From JAMHWF01 sp048500255 (lineage in GTDB: Bacteria; Pseudomonadota; Gammaproteobacteria; Burkholderiales; Burkholderiaceae_C): DNA of 64,000 nucleotides. The translations under genes were made by a program, and so were the position numbers. The stretch's first letter is position 1; every line of letters starts with the position of its first letter. Location of the stretch: positions 620,001 through 684,000 of the forward strand of contig JASNYH010000002.1 in the NCBI GenBank assembly GCA_048500255.1, read 5' to 3'. Shown piece after piece: positions 56,884-64,000 of the stretch. The notes beneath the pieces were generated by a model. The model had not been told where the DNA came from. It did no database searches and worked only from the letters and a program-made list of their open reading frames with translations.

Positions 56884-57579
56884 TCAGCGCCGCCGCAGCC
56901 GCTCGACCTCGACGGCGCCGTTCGCGCCGATCCGGCCGCGCACCTCGACGAGGTCGCCGGGCGCCGGCGACTTGTCGATGCGCGTGCGTGCGCCGATCGA
57001 CAGGGCCAGGCCGTCGAGCGTCCAGCCCGGGCCGAGCGTGCCGCGCAGCCGCACCGCCGCGCCCACCGGCACGGGCGCCGGTACGCCCTCGGCGTTGCGT
57101 GCGCCCTGGCCGATCCAGGCGTCGACGAGGCGCAGCTCTTCTTGACTGAGCCAGGGCGGCCCGTCGAGCGGCATGCGCGGGCGCGACAGGCCGTGCACGC
57201 GGCGCAGCAGCTCGCTGGCGTGCGGCTGGCCGGCCACGACGCGCACGCGGTCGGCGCTCGACAGCGCGGCTTCGTACGACGTGAGCCGATAACCCTCGGG
57301 CGCCGGCCCCATCAGGCCGCCGCGGTCGGTGTGGCACTTGGCGCAGCGCGTCGCGAAGATGGGCGCGACGTGCACCCAGGTGACGGGCTGCCCCGGCGCC
57401 GGCCGGGGCCGCGCCGCCGTGGCGGCCGACGGCGCGCTTGCTGCCGGCGCCGTCGCGCCGCCGCGCTGCGTGCCGCCGGCCGGCTGCGCGCCCGCACCGC
57501 CGAACGTCATGCCGGCCAGCGCCAGCGCCGCGAGCGCCGGCACGCGGCGTGACGATGTCGCTGCACGCTCGCCGCTCAT
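56884..57579 (-). CDS. Exported monohaem cytochrome c fused to a DUF5666-like domain
   Basis: A 231-residue protein with a signal peptide (GMTFGGAGAQ) and a Pro/Ala linker. A haem-binding CAKCH motif (about residue 79) has an axial Met candidate in RPRMPLDGPP. A C-terminal OB-like module (about 172-231: VRLRGTLGPGWTLDGLALSIG, then DLVEVRGRI) resembles DUF5666. Its start overlaps the coniferyl aldehyde dehydrogenase stop by 4 nt. It may carry electrons in the same pathway, though the dehydrogenase uses NAD, so the link is unexplained. Confidence 0.8.
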   Translation of the reverse strand: MSGERAATSSRRVPALAALALAGMTFGGAGAQPAGGTQRGGATAPAASAPSAATAARPRPAPGQPVTWVHVAPIFATRCAKCHTDRGGLMGPAPEGYRLTSYEAALSSADRVRVVAGQPHASELLRRVHGLSRPRMPLDGPPWLSQEELRLVDAWIGQGARNAEGVPAPVPVGAAVRLRGTLGPGWTLDGLALSIGARTRIDKSPAPGDLVEVRGRIGANGAVEVERLRRR

Positions 57580-59054
57580 CGCATCAGGAACGCCAGCAGC
57601 TTGTCCGCCACCTTGCCGTACGGCGGATACAGCAGGCTCACGCTCGACCAGCGCCCCTGGTAGAAGACGGGTCGCAGCTTGGAGAAGGTCTCGAAACCCT
57701 CGCGGCCGTGGTAGTGACCCATGCCCGACTCGCCGACGCCGCCGATCGGCAGGTCGTGCTGGCCGAAGTGCAGCAGCGCGTCGTTGACCGTCACGCCGCC
57801 CGACATCACGTGCGCGAGCAGCTGCTCGACGCGCGCGTCGTCGCGGCTGAACGGGTAGAGCGCCAGCGGGCGCGGGCCGTCGTTGATGCGGTCGACGACG
57901 TCGCGCTCGAGGTCGTCGTAGCCGATGATCGGCAGGATCGGGCCGAAGATCTCGCGCTGCATCAGCTCGCAGTCGGGCGGGGCGTCGAGCACGAGGTGCG
58001 GCGCGATCTTGCGCGTCGCGCGGTCGTGCGCCGGGCCGCCGGGCAGCAGGTTCACCACCTGCGCGCCGCGCCGGCGCGCGTCGTCGAGCGCGTGCACCAG
58101 GCGGTCGAACGAGCGCATGTCGATGATCGAGGTGTAGTCGGGCGAGTCCAGGCGCGGATAGCGCCGGGGCACGATGTCGGCCGCCAGCTTGGCAAAGGCC
58201 TGCACGTCGCGGCGCGGCACGTAGGCATGGTCGACCGTCGTGCAGATCTGCCCGGCATTGAGGTACTTCACGAACAGGATGCGCTCGGCCGCGCTGCGCA
58301 GCGGATGGTCGTCGCACACGACGGCGGGTGCCTTGCCGCCGAGTTCGAGCGTCAGCGGCACCAGGTTCTGCGCCGCCGCCGCCATGACGAGCCGCCCCGT
58401 CGCGCCCGAGCCGGTGAACACGAGGTGGTCGAACGGCAGCTTCGCGAACTCGACGCCGACGCCGCCGGTCTCGTCGAAGAAGCGCAGCTTCTCGGGCGGG
58501 AAGTAGGCGGGCATGCGCTCGACGAGCAGCTGCGCGAGGCGGCGCGAGTTCTCGCTCATCTTGACGAGCGCGCGGTTGCCCGCCGCGAAGATGCCCGTCA
58601 GCGGCGCGAAGCCGAGCAGCAGCGGAAAGTTCCACGGCACGATGACGCCGACCACGCCCAGCGGCTGCGGGATGACGCGGTTGCGCGCCAGGCCGAACAG
58701 CAGCCGGTCGATCGAGCGGCGCTGCGGCTTCATCCAGCGCGGCAGGTGCTTGATCGCATCGTCGATGCCGTCGCGCACCTGCACCACCTCGGTCAGCATC
58801 GTCTCGTGGCGCGAGCGGTGGCCGTAGTCGGCGCTGATCGCGTCGCAGATCGCGTCGGTGTTCTCCAGCACGAAGCGCTCGAGCGTGCGCAGGTCTTTGC
58901 GCCGCTCGGCGAGCGTGGGCACCGGGGCGTCGCGGTAGGCGCGGCGCTGCAGCGTGAGCGCGGCCTGCAGCGCCGCGGCGATGGCGGCGCCGTCGGCGTT
59001 CGCGGGCGCGGCGGCCGGCGCTGTCGCGGGGTGGGTGGTCGTCGTCGAGTCCAT
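57576..59054 (-). CDS. calB: Coniferyl aldehyde dehydrogenase
   Basis: A 492-residue aldehyde dehydrogenase of the CalB group, which oxidises coniferyl aldehyde to ferulate. It has VPWNFPLLLGFAPLTGIFAAGNRALVK, FTGSGATGR, LELGGKAP (catalytic Glu), NAGQICTTVDH (catalytic Cys) and the C-terminal YPPYGKVADKLLAF typical of this short class without the usual C-terminal arm. Broad specificity for hydrophobic aldehydes is possible. It is followed by the cytochrome gene and preceded by a 226-bp gap with a strong hairpin. Confidence 0.85.
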   Translation of the reverse strand: MDSTTTTHPATAPAAAPANADGAAIAAALQAALTLQRRAYRDAPVPTLAERRKDLRTLERFVLENTDAICDAISADYGHRSRHETMLTEVVQVRDGIDDAIKHLPRWMKPQRRSIDRLLFGLARNRVIPQPLGVVGVIVPWNFPLLLGFAPLTGIFAAGNRALVKMSENSRRLAQLLVERMPAYFPPEKLRFFDETGGVGVEFAKLPFDHLVFTGSGATGRLVMAAAAQNLVPLTLELGGKAPAVVCDDHPLRSAAERILFVKYLNAGQICTTVDHAYVPRRDVQAFAKLAADIVPRRYPRLDSPDYTSIIDMRSFDRLVHALDDARRRGAQVVNLLPGGPAHDRATRKIAPHLVLDAPPDCELMQREIFGPILPIIGYDDLERDVVDRINDGPRPLALYPFSRDDARVEQLLAHVMSGGVTVNDALLHFGQHDLPIGGVGESGMGHYHGREGFETFSKLRPVFYQGRWSSVSLLYPPYGKVADKLLAFLMR

Positions 59055-59182
59055 CGTCGTCGCATCCCTGGTGCTGCGGTACTGCGGCCTACAGTGTGCC
59101 GCGTCCGGCGTGAATCCCTGCAGGGGGCTCGGCCGATCGGTCGCCAGCTATACCGTCGCAGCGCCCGAGTTCACGCCGGCCC

Positions 59183-59216
59183 CACGGCCCGCCTGCGGCG
59201 ACGCAGGCGGGCCGTG
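59183..59216. terminator. 15-bp perfect hairpin in the calB/response-regulator gap
   Basis: CACGGCCCGCCTGCG (59183-59197) and its exact complement (59202-59216) flank a GCGA loop. It lies between divergent genes, 64 bp before the response regulator start and 128 bp from the calB start. Without a T-run its role is open: a terminator or attenuator in the response regulator leader, or a DNA site. The rest of the 226-bp gap shows only a TGTAAT stretch 8-13 nt before the ATG. Confidence 0.55.
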
Positions 59217-59280
59217 TCGCTTGCGGCGCGCGTGCGATGCGCCGGAGGGCGCGACGCACCATGATGTAATCGTCGCGATC

Positions 59281-59973
59281 ATGGACATCTCCGCACCCGC
59301 CGCTGCCCTGGCCTCCACGCACACCGTCCTGCTCGTCGACGATCACGTGCTGTTTCGCGACGGCGTCGAGCTGCTCGTCGCCGCGCGCCTGCCCGGCGTG
59401 CGGCTGTACGTCGCCGGGCATGTCGCCGCCGCGCTCGACGCGCTGCGCGCGCACCCCGAGTGCTCGCTCGTGCTGCTCGATCTGGCGCTGCCCGACAGCG
59501 CCGGCCTCGCCGGCCTGGCGCGGTTGCGCGACGCGGCGCCCGAGCTGCCCGTCGTCGTGATCTCCGCCGACGAGCGGCCGCGGACCATCCTCGACGCGAT
59601 CGATCGCGGCGCGTCGGGCTTCATCCCGAAGACGGCCGACGCCGACGCGTTCGCCGCCGCGCTGCGCCGCGTGCTCGACGGCGGCGTCTATCTGCCGCCG
59701 CAGGTCGTCGCGCCCTCAGGCGCCGGCGCGTTCGACATCGACGACGGCGGCACGGCCGGCGACGGCGACGCGCTCGGCCTGTCGCCGCGCCAGATGGACG
59801 TGCTGCGCCTCTTGATCGAGGGCCGCAGCAACAAGCTGATCATGCGCGAGCTCGAGCTGTCGGAGTCGACCGTCAAGACGCACCTGCAGGCGATCTTCCG
59901 CCGCCTCGGCGTCGGCTCGCGCACGCAGGCCGTCGTCGCCGCGGCGCGGCTGGGGCTGCGACTGCACGGCTGA
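59281..59973 (+). CDS. LuxR-family (NarL/FixJ-type) response regulator
   Basis: A 230-residue two-domain regulator. The receiver (about 15-135) has VLLVDDHVLFRDG, the phosphoacceptor Asp in LVLLDLALPD, and Lys in GFIPKTA. The C-terminal HTH (about 165-230) has LSPRQMDVLRLLIEGRSNKLIMRELELSESTVKTHL. It converges with the hybrid kinase gene, the stops being 15 bp apart, so the two very likely form a phosphorelay. Targets are unknown; calB is its divergent neighbour. Confidence 0.93.
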   Translation: MDISAPAAALASTHTVLLVDDHVLFRDGVELLVAARLPGVRLYVAGHVAAALDALRAHPECSLVLLDLALPDSAGLAGLARLRDAAPELPVVVISADERPRTILDAIDRGASGFIPKTADADAFAAALRRVLDGGVYLPPQVVAPSGAGAFDIDDGGTAGDGDALGLSPRQMDVLRLLIEGRSNKLIMRELELSESTVKTHLQAIFRRLGVGSRTQAVVAAARLGLRLHG

Positions 59974-59987
59974 GCCGCCGCGCAGGC

Positions 59988-62363
59988 TCACGGCCTGTCG
60001 TCGAGCAGCGCCTGCACCGCGTCGAGCAGCGCCTGCTCGCGAAACGGCTTGTTCAGCAGCGGCACGCCGGCGCCGGCCAGCCGCGCCAGCTCGCCCGGCA
60101 GCGTGCTGCCCGTGACGACGAGCGCCGCCGCCCCGGGGCGCAGCGAGCGCAGCCACGCGACGACGGCGAGGCCGTCGCCGTCGGTGAGCCGGTGGTCGGT
60201 GAGCAGCAGGTCGGCATCGAGCAGCGACGACACGCCCGCGGCGTGCGCGGCGCGCAGCGCGGCCAGGCCGTCGTAGGCGCTCACCGCGGCGCCCCAGCCC
60301 TCGAGGCGCAGGCGCAGCGCGTCGCGCACCGGAGCCTCGTCGTCGACGACGACGAGGTGGCGCCCGGCCAGCGGCGCGGGCTGCGGCGCGGCGCCGGCGC
60401 GCGCATCGCGTGCGCTGCGCCGCTCGCGCGGCAGCTCGAGCGCGAAGCAGCTGCCGCGCCCGGGCACCGAGCGCAGCGTGAGCGCATGGCCGAGCAGGCG
60501 CGCGCTGCGCTGCACGATCGCCAGCCCCAGGCCGAGGCCGCGCGGGCCGCCGTCGTCGGTGCCGTCGTGGAACTGCACGAACTCCTCGAACGCGGCCGTC
60601 TGCTGCGCCGTCGTCATGCCGCAGCCCGTGTCCCACACCTGCAGCAGCACGCGCTCGCCGCGCCGCCGCGCCGCGACGAGCACGCCGCCGTGCGCCGTGC
60701 AGCGCAGCGCGTTGCCGACCAGGTTGCGCAGCATCTGCTCGAGCAGCAGCGCATCGGTCACGACGGCCAGCGGCGTCGGCCGGAAGCGCAGCGCGATGCC
60801 GCGCGTCTGCGCCGCCGCGCCTTCGTGCGCCGCGATGGCGTCGAACAGCGGCTGCAGCGCGACCGGCCCGAGGCGGGGTCGCACGGTGCCGGCGTCCAGG
60901 CGTGACAAGTCGAGCAGCCCCCTGAGCAGCGATTCGAGCGCCGCCACGGCACGATCGATACGGTCGACGAGCTCGTGGCGCAGCGTGGCGTCGACGCGCT
61001 CGCGCAGCAGGCCGACGAGCAGGCCGATCGCCGCCACCGGCTGGCGCAGGTCGTGGCTGGCGGCGGCGACGAAGCGCCCCTTGGCGGCATTGGCGTGCTC
61101 CAGCGCCGCCGTGCGCTCGCGCACGCGCTGCTCGAGCGTGAGGTTGGCGAGCTCGACGCCGTGCATCGCGTCGACGATGCGGCGCACCAGCAGGGCGGCG
61201 AACGCCAGCACCGCCAGCGGCACGGCATACGGCAGCCAGTAGCTGTCCATCACGGAGGTGTGGCCCTGCTGGTAGAGGTAGTCGTGCAAGCCCGAGGCGG
61301 CGACCGCCGTCAGCCCGACCACGGGCAGCACCAGTTCGCGACCGTTCAGTCGCCGCGCCGCCTGCGCGAGCAGCCACAGCGCGCCGACCATCGCGGCGAG
61401 CAGCAGCGGATAGACCCAGGCGCGCGCCTGCTGCATCCAGCTGCCGGCCGCCGCCGCGGCCCCGACGGCGGCCAGCAGCGCGCCGCCGCCGACCCAGGCG
61501 GCGCGCAGCCGGCGCGACGTGCGGCCCGACACCGCCATCGCGAACAGGCCGAGCAGCACGATCGACGCCACTTGCGCGAGAAAGAAGAAGATGTCGAGCA
61601 CGGCGGGCGGCAGCGGCGACTCGACTTCGTAGTAGGCGAGGTTGCGCAGCGACGCCAGCAGCCCGAGCGCGGCGAAGGCGCCGAGCGCGACTTCGCTGCG
61701 CCGCCGCCACCAGACGACCAGCGCCACCAGGCAGGCGCCGACGCTGGCGATGTTGAGCCACTGCGGCAGGCCGGACTCGCGATGGTGGCCGCTCAGGAAG
61801 CCGGGCTCGAGCTCGCCGAGCGGCCCGAGCAGCAACGGCGACAGGCCGCCGCGCGCGCCGTGGTCGACCTCGATGTCGATCGTGTTGACGCCGGCGCGCA
61901 GCAGGCCGCCGGGCAGCGCGATCAGCGCCGGCACCGGGCGGCGCAGCGCCGGCGTCGGCACGCCGAGCGTGTCGCGCAGCAGCGTGCCGTTGACGCGCAC
62001 CTCGTGGTGTGAGCTCAGGCGGTCGATGCGCAACGCCCACACGCCCGCCGGCGCGTCGGCCAGCTCGAAGGCGGCGCGGTAGCGCGCACGGCCGGTGGCG
62101 CCGAGCTTGTGATGCGCCCAGGTGTCGGGCAGCGCGACCGGCCGCCACGCCGCCGGTGCGCGCGCGGCGCCGGGCGCCATCTCGGCGGCGCGCATCACGA
62201 CGGGCGCGTCGGGCGCCGCGGCCGCGCCGCGCCATGCCGCCTGCGCGGCCCAGCCGGCGGCGAGCGCCAACGCGACGACGATGACCCAGGTCCAGGTGCG
62301 CGGCCGCTGGCGCGGGACGGCGGCGCGGGCGGCGGAGCGGGCGGTCGTCGTCATCGGCGTCAT
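59988..62363 (-). CDS. Hybrid sensor histidine kinase with 7TM (DISM-type) sensor
   Basis: A 791-residue protein. There is a membrane segment or signal at about 20-40, a periplasmic sandwich domain (about 45-210; LRIDRLSSHHEVRVNGTLL as in 7TMR-DISM/jelly-roll sensors), and seven hydrophobic segments (about 220-430). The kinase core has the H-box AASHDLRQPVAAIG, the N-box RNLVGNALRCT and the G-box GLGLGLAIVQRS. A C-terminal receiver (about 670-791) has VVVDDEAPVRD, Asp in DLLLTDHRL, and LNKPF. It starts at the ATG at 62363 or 62354. The partner is the facing LuxR regulator. Confidence 0.9.
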   Translation of the reverse strand: MTPMTTTARSAARAAVPRQRPRTWTWVIVVALALAAGWAAQAAWRGAAAAPDAPVVMRAAEMAPGAARAPAAWRPVALPDTWAHHKLGATGRARYRAAFELADAPAGVWALRIDRLSSHHEVRVNGTLLRDTLGVPTPALRRPVPALIALPGGLLRAGVNTIDIEVDHGARGGLSPLLLGPLGELEPGFLSGHHRESGLPQWLNIASVGACLVALVVWWRRRSEVALGAFAALGLLASLRNLAYYEVESPLPPAVLDIFFFLAQVASIVLLGLFAMAVSGRTSRRLRAAWVGGGALLAAVGAAAAAGSWMQQARAWVYPLLLAAMVGALWLLAQAARRLNGRELVLPVVGLTAVAASGLHDYLYQQGHTSVMDSYWLPYAVPLAVLAFAALLVRRIVDAMHGVELANLTLEQRVRERTAALEHANAAKGRFVAAASHDLRQPVAAIGLLVGLLRERVDATLRHELVDRIDRAVAALESLLRGLLDLSRLDAGTVRPRLGPVALQPLFDAIAAHEGAAAQTRGIALRFRPTPLAVVTDALLLEQMLRNLVGNALRCTAHGGVLVAARRRGERVLLQVWDTGCGMTTAQQTAAFEEFVQFHDGTDDGGPRGLGLGLAIVQRSARLLGHALTLRSVPGRGSCFALELPRERRSARDARAGAAPQPAPLAGRHLVVVDDEAPVRDALRLRLEGWGAAVSAYDGLAALRAAHAAGVSSLLDADLLLTDHRLTDGDGLAVVAWLRSLRPGAAALVVTGSTLPGELARLAGAGVPLLNKPFREQALLDAVQALLDDRP

Positions 62364-62502
62364 TCTGGCCGCAGGGCAGGCCGCGGCCAGCCGGCCGTTC
62401 GGACGATGCCGGGTGAGCCATGGGTCGCAGGTGGCATCGGACCCGCGCGTCGCGCCGAGTCGTCGACCCGGCGGCAGCGGCTGCGGCTCTGCTGTTGCGG
62501 CT

Positions 62503-63306
62503 TCAGGCGCCCGTGCCCGTCGGCGCCGCTGCGCGCGCCGCGCCATGGCGTCGGCTCGGGCGCGCCGCCGGTGCGTGCGGTGCCGGCGCCTCGGCCTGCT
62601 GCGCCAGGCGCTGCGCGTCGAGCACGACGAGGCGGCGGCCCTCGACGCGCAGGAGCCCCTCGTCGGCCAGTTCGTGCAGCACGCGCGAGAAGTGCTCCGG
62701 CGTCAGGTGCAGCTGCGACGCCAGCGCCGCCTTGGTCGAGCGCAGCGTGATCACGTGGACCAAGGTGCCGCCGCCGGCCGCCGGCGCCGCCTCGGCGCGG
62801 CCGCGCTCGACGCGATGCAGCAGCCAGTCGACGAGGCGCTCGCGCCCGCTGCCCAGCGACTGGCGCTCGAGCTCGCCGACCAGCGATTCGATGCGCCGGC
62901 TCAGGTTGGCGATCATGCGGCGCGCGAAGTGCGGGTCGCGATCGATCTCGTCGAACACAGCGGCCTTGGGCAGTTGCAGCACGAGCGCGTCGGTCGCCGC
63001 GACGGCGTCGACGACGGCCGGCCGCTCGAGGAACATGACGGCCTCGCCGAAGCAGTGGCCCGCGCCGACGGTGCCGGCGAGCCGCTCGCCGCCGCCGCGC
63101 CGCGGCGCGACGAGATGGATGTCGCCGTGCACGACCACGTACATGCCGCCCGGCGCGTCGCCGCAGCGAAACAGCCGGTCGCCGCGCGCCAGCCGGCGGC
63201 GCCGCACGGCGTCGGCCAGGCGCAGCAGCGTCGCCGCGTCGAGCGACTCGAACAGCGGCAACGCCGTCAGCAGCATCAGCGGCGAGATCTCACGGCGGCG
63301 CATCAT
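62503..63306 (-). CDS. Crp/Fnr-family transcriptional regulator
   Basis: A 267-residue protein with an N-terminal cyclic-nucleotide-binding-like domain (about 15-130: LFRCGDAPGGMYVVVHGDIHL, GHCFGEAVMFLERP). The C-terminal winged HTH (about 165-240) has RSTKAALASQLHLTPEHFSRVLHELADEGLLRVEG. There is no N-terminal Cys cluster as in FNR. A Pro/Ala-rich tail of about 25 residues follows the HTH. The start is ATG 63306 (or 63303), since the longer frame opens with TTG. It diverges from a cytochrome c gene, which may be its target. Confidence 0.9.
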   Translation of the reverse strand: MMRRREISPLMLLTALPLFESLDAATLLRLADAVRRRRLARGDRLFRCGDAPGGMYVVVHGDIHLVAPRRGGGERLAGTVGAGHCFGEAVMFLERPAVVDAVAATDALVLQLPKAAVFDEIDRDPHFARRMIANLSRRIESLVGELERQSLGSGRERLVDWLLHRVERGRAEAAPAAGGGTLVHVITLRSTKAALASQLHLTPEHFSRVLHELADEGLLRVEGRRLVVLDAQRLAQQAEAPAPHAPAARPSRRHGAARAAAPTGTGA

Positions 63307-63378
63307 GGGCAACGATCAAATCGGCATGACAATACCGGAATGGTACGCGGCGGGTGGGCGTGCCGCGACAATCGCCGC

Positions 63379-63882
63379 ATGCAGCGCAGGCTCGTCGGCG
63401 GAATCGGCGCACGCGCGGCGGCCCTCGTCGCCGTGGCGCTCGTCATCGTCGCCGGTGCGGCGGCGCTGGCGCTGCTGCGCGCGCAGGACGACGGCGTCCC
63501 GCGCCTGCGCACCGACGACGAGCGCGTGCTCGCACGCGGCCGCGAGGTCTATGCGGCGCACTGCGCCGCCTGCCACGGCGCGCGCCTCGAAGGCCAGCCG
63601 AACTGGCGCGAACGCGGCGCCGACGGCCGCCTGCCCGCGCCGCCGCACGACGCGACGGGCCACACCTGGCACCACGCCGACGAGGCGCTCATCCGCATCA
63701 CGCGGCTCGGCGTCGCGGCGGCGGCCAACCTGCCGGGCTACGACTCGGCGATGCCGGCCTATCAGGGCGTGCTGGCCGACGACGACATCGTTGCCGTGCT
63801 GTCGTGGATCAAGTCGCAGTGGCCGCCGCAGGAGCGCGCCTGGCAGGAAGCGGTCGACCGGCAGGCGCGGACGGCGCGCTGA
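63379..63882 (+). CDS. Membrane-anchored or exported monohaem cytochrome c
   Basis: A 167-residue class I cytochrome c. An N-terminal hydrophobic segment (AALVAVALVIVAGAAALALL) serves as signal or anchor. The haem motif is CAACH, with GARLEGQPNW following, and the axial Met is likely in YDSAMPAYQGVLADDDIVAVLSWIKSQWP, which is the typical ending. A GACAAT hexamer (63367-63372) ends 6 nt before the ATG and there is no ribosome site, so it may be leaderless. Confidence 0.9.
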   Translation: MQRRLVGGIGARAAALVAVALVIVAGAAALALLRAQDDGVPRLRTDDERVLARGREVYAAHCAACHGARLEGQPNWRERGADGRLPAPPHDATGHTWHHADEALIRITRLGVAAAANLPGYDSAMPAYQGVLADDDIVAVLSWIKSQWPPQERAWQEAVDRQARTAR

Positions 63883-63913
63883 GCCGCGGCGCCGCGGCTC
63901 GGCGCTCCGCGCC
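63881..63913. terminator. Palindromic hairpins after the cytochrome c gene
   Basis: GAGCCGCGGC (63881-63890) is followed directly by its complement (63891-63900), overlapping the stop codon. A second stem GGCGC/GCGCC follows at 63901-63913. Together they could end transcription from both sides, because a minus-strand gene tail lies beyond. Confidence 0.5.
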
Positions 63914-63956
63914 GATCGCCGAAGGATTCGACGTACCGCGTCGCCGACACCGCGCA

Positions 63957-64000
63957 TCAGCGCAGCTCGACGTGCATTCCCTCCGCAGCGATCGCGCGCA
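63957..64000 (-). CDS. Possible C-terminal end of a minus-strand gene (cut by the window)
   Basis: The last 44 bases read on the minus strand as ...RAIAAEGMHVELR followed by TGA. The composition is protein-like and the position after a hairpin, converging with the cytochrome gene, suits a gene end. Only 13 residues are visible, so neither the family nor the reading frame can be confirmed. Confidence 0.35.
   Translation of the reverse strand, partial: RAIAAEGMHVELR

Noticed and set aside
59716..62421. 901-codon minus-strand frame over the hybrid kinase
   Set aside because: It is the neighbouring frame of the real kinase gene and shows no domain.
63307..63378. FNR/CRP box between the Crp-like and cytochrome c genes
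   Set aside because: Only a single ATCAA half-site is present, without the TTGAT partner at the right distance.

Overview
The window looks like chromosome from a very GC-rich betaproteobacterium of the order Burkholderiales, most like the Rubrivivax/Leptothrix/Ideonella lineage. The reasons are base composition, nearly wall-to-wall genes with ATGA/GTGA overlaps, an SAH riboswitch in front of ahcY, and a gene order known from that group (metK divergent from two lpxL-like acyltransferases, dapF, a DUF484 gene, xerC). This is inference from gene content; there is no rRNA in the window. I see no tRNA, rRNA, CRISPR array, insertion sequence or prophage.

Layout. 0-13 kb: chaperedoxin cnoX divergent from purE-purK-sua5, an SGNH lipoprotein, dacB (PBP4), tsaB-rimI-UDG, a three-PAS GGDEF/EAL protein, glmU, and a DUF6279 lipoprotein. 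13-25 kb: a DUF4136 lipoprotein, ttcA, folB and a pteridine-reductase-like SDR in one operon; a MidA-type methyltransferase; cca; a GST; an NDUFA9-like SDR; slt; and two separate 5-formyltetrahydrofolate cyclo-ligases around a LysR/DUF2917 pair and a TfoX-N protein. 25-33 kb: the methyl cycle, with ahcY-metF behind an SAH riboswitch and metK with its own leader, plus a HAD/MFS pair, an alpha/beta hydrolase and an exported protein of unknown function. 33-42 kb: lipid A acyltransferases, dapF, DUF484, xerC, an RlmI-like methyltransferase, an Lrp/AsnC regulator and glmS, then a small degraded patch with an AraC remnant.

42-64 kb is more accessory. A GMC oxidoreductase with its small subunit lies next to an AcoR-type sigma-54 activator, which diverges from an aldehyde dehydrogenase carrying a clear -24/-12 promoter and an upstream palindrome; together they look like an alcohol-to-acid oxidation module. 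Next is an ECF sigma factor, a zinc-binding anti-sigma factor and a periplasmic metal-sensor-like protein, followed by a histidine-rich secreted protein. The sigma gene and the His-rich gene carry the same GGGAACA-N15-CGTT promoter, so this is a compact self-regulated stress or metal-sensing regulon and my best candidate for an undescribed system. After that come a TRAP transporter with a GntR regulator, an RraA-like protein and a KDG-kinase-like sugar kinase (sugar-acid use), coniferyl aldehyde dehydrogenase with a cytochrome c/DUF5666 fusion, a LuxR response regulator facing a 7TM hybrid kinase, and a Crp/Fnr regulator divergent from a small cytochrome c.

Two general features stand out. Several genes have a -10-like hexamer ending 6-7 nt before the ATG and no Shine-Dalgarno, which suggests leaderless transcripts. 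Intergenic gaps are rich in GC hairpins without U-tracts.
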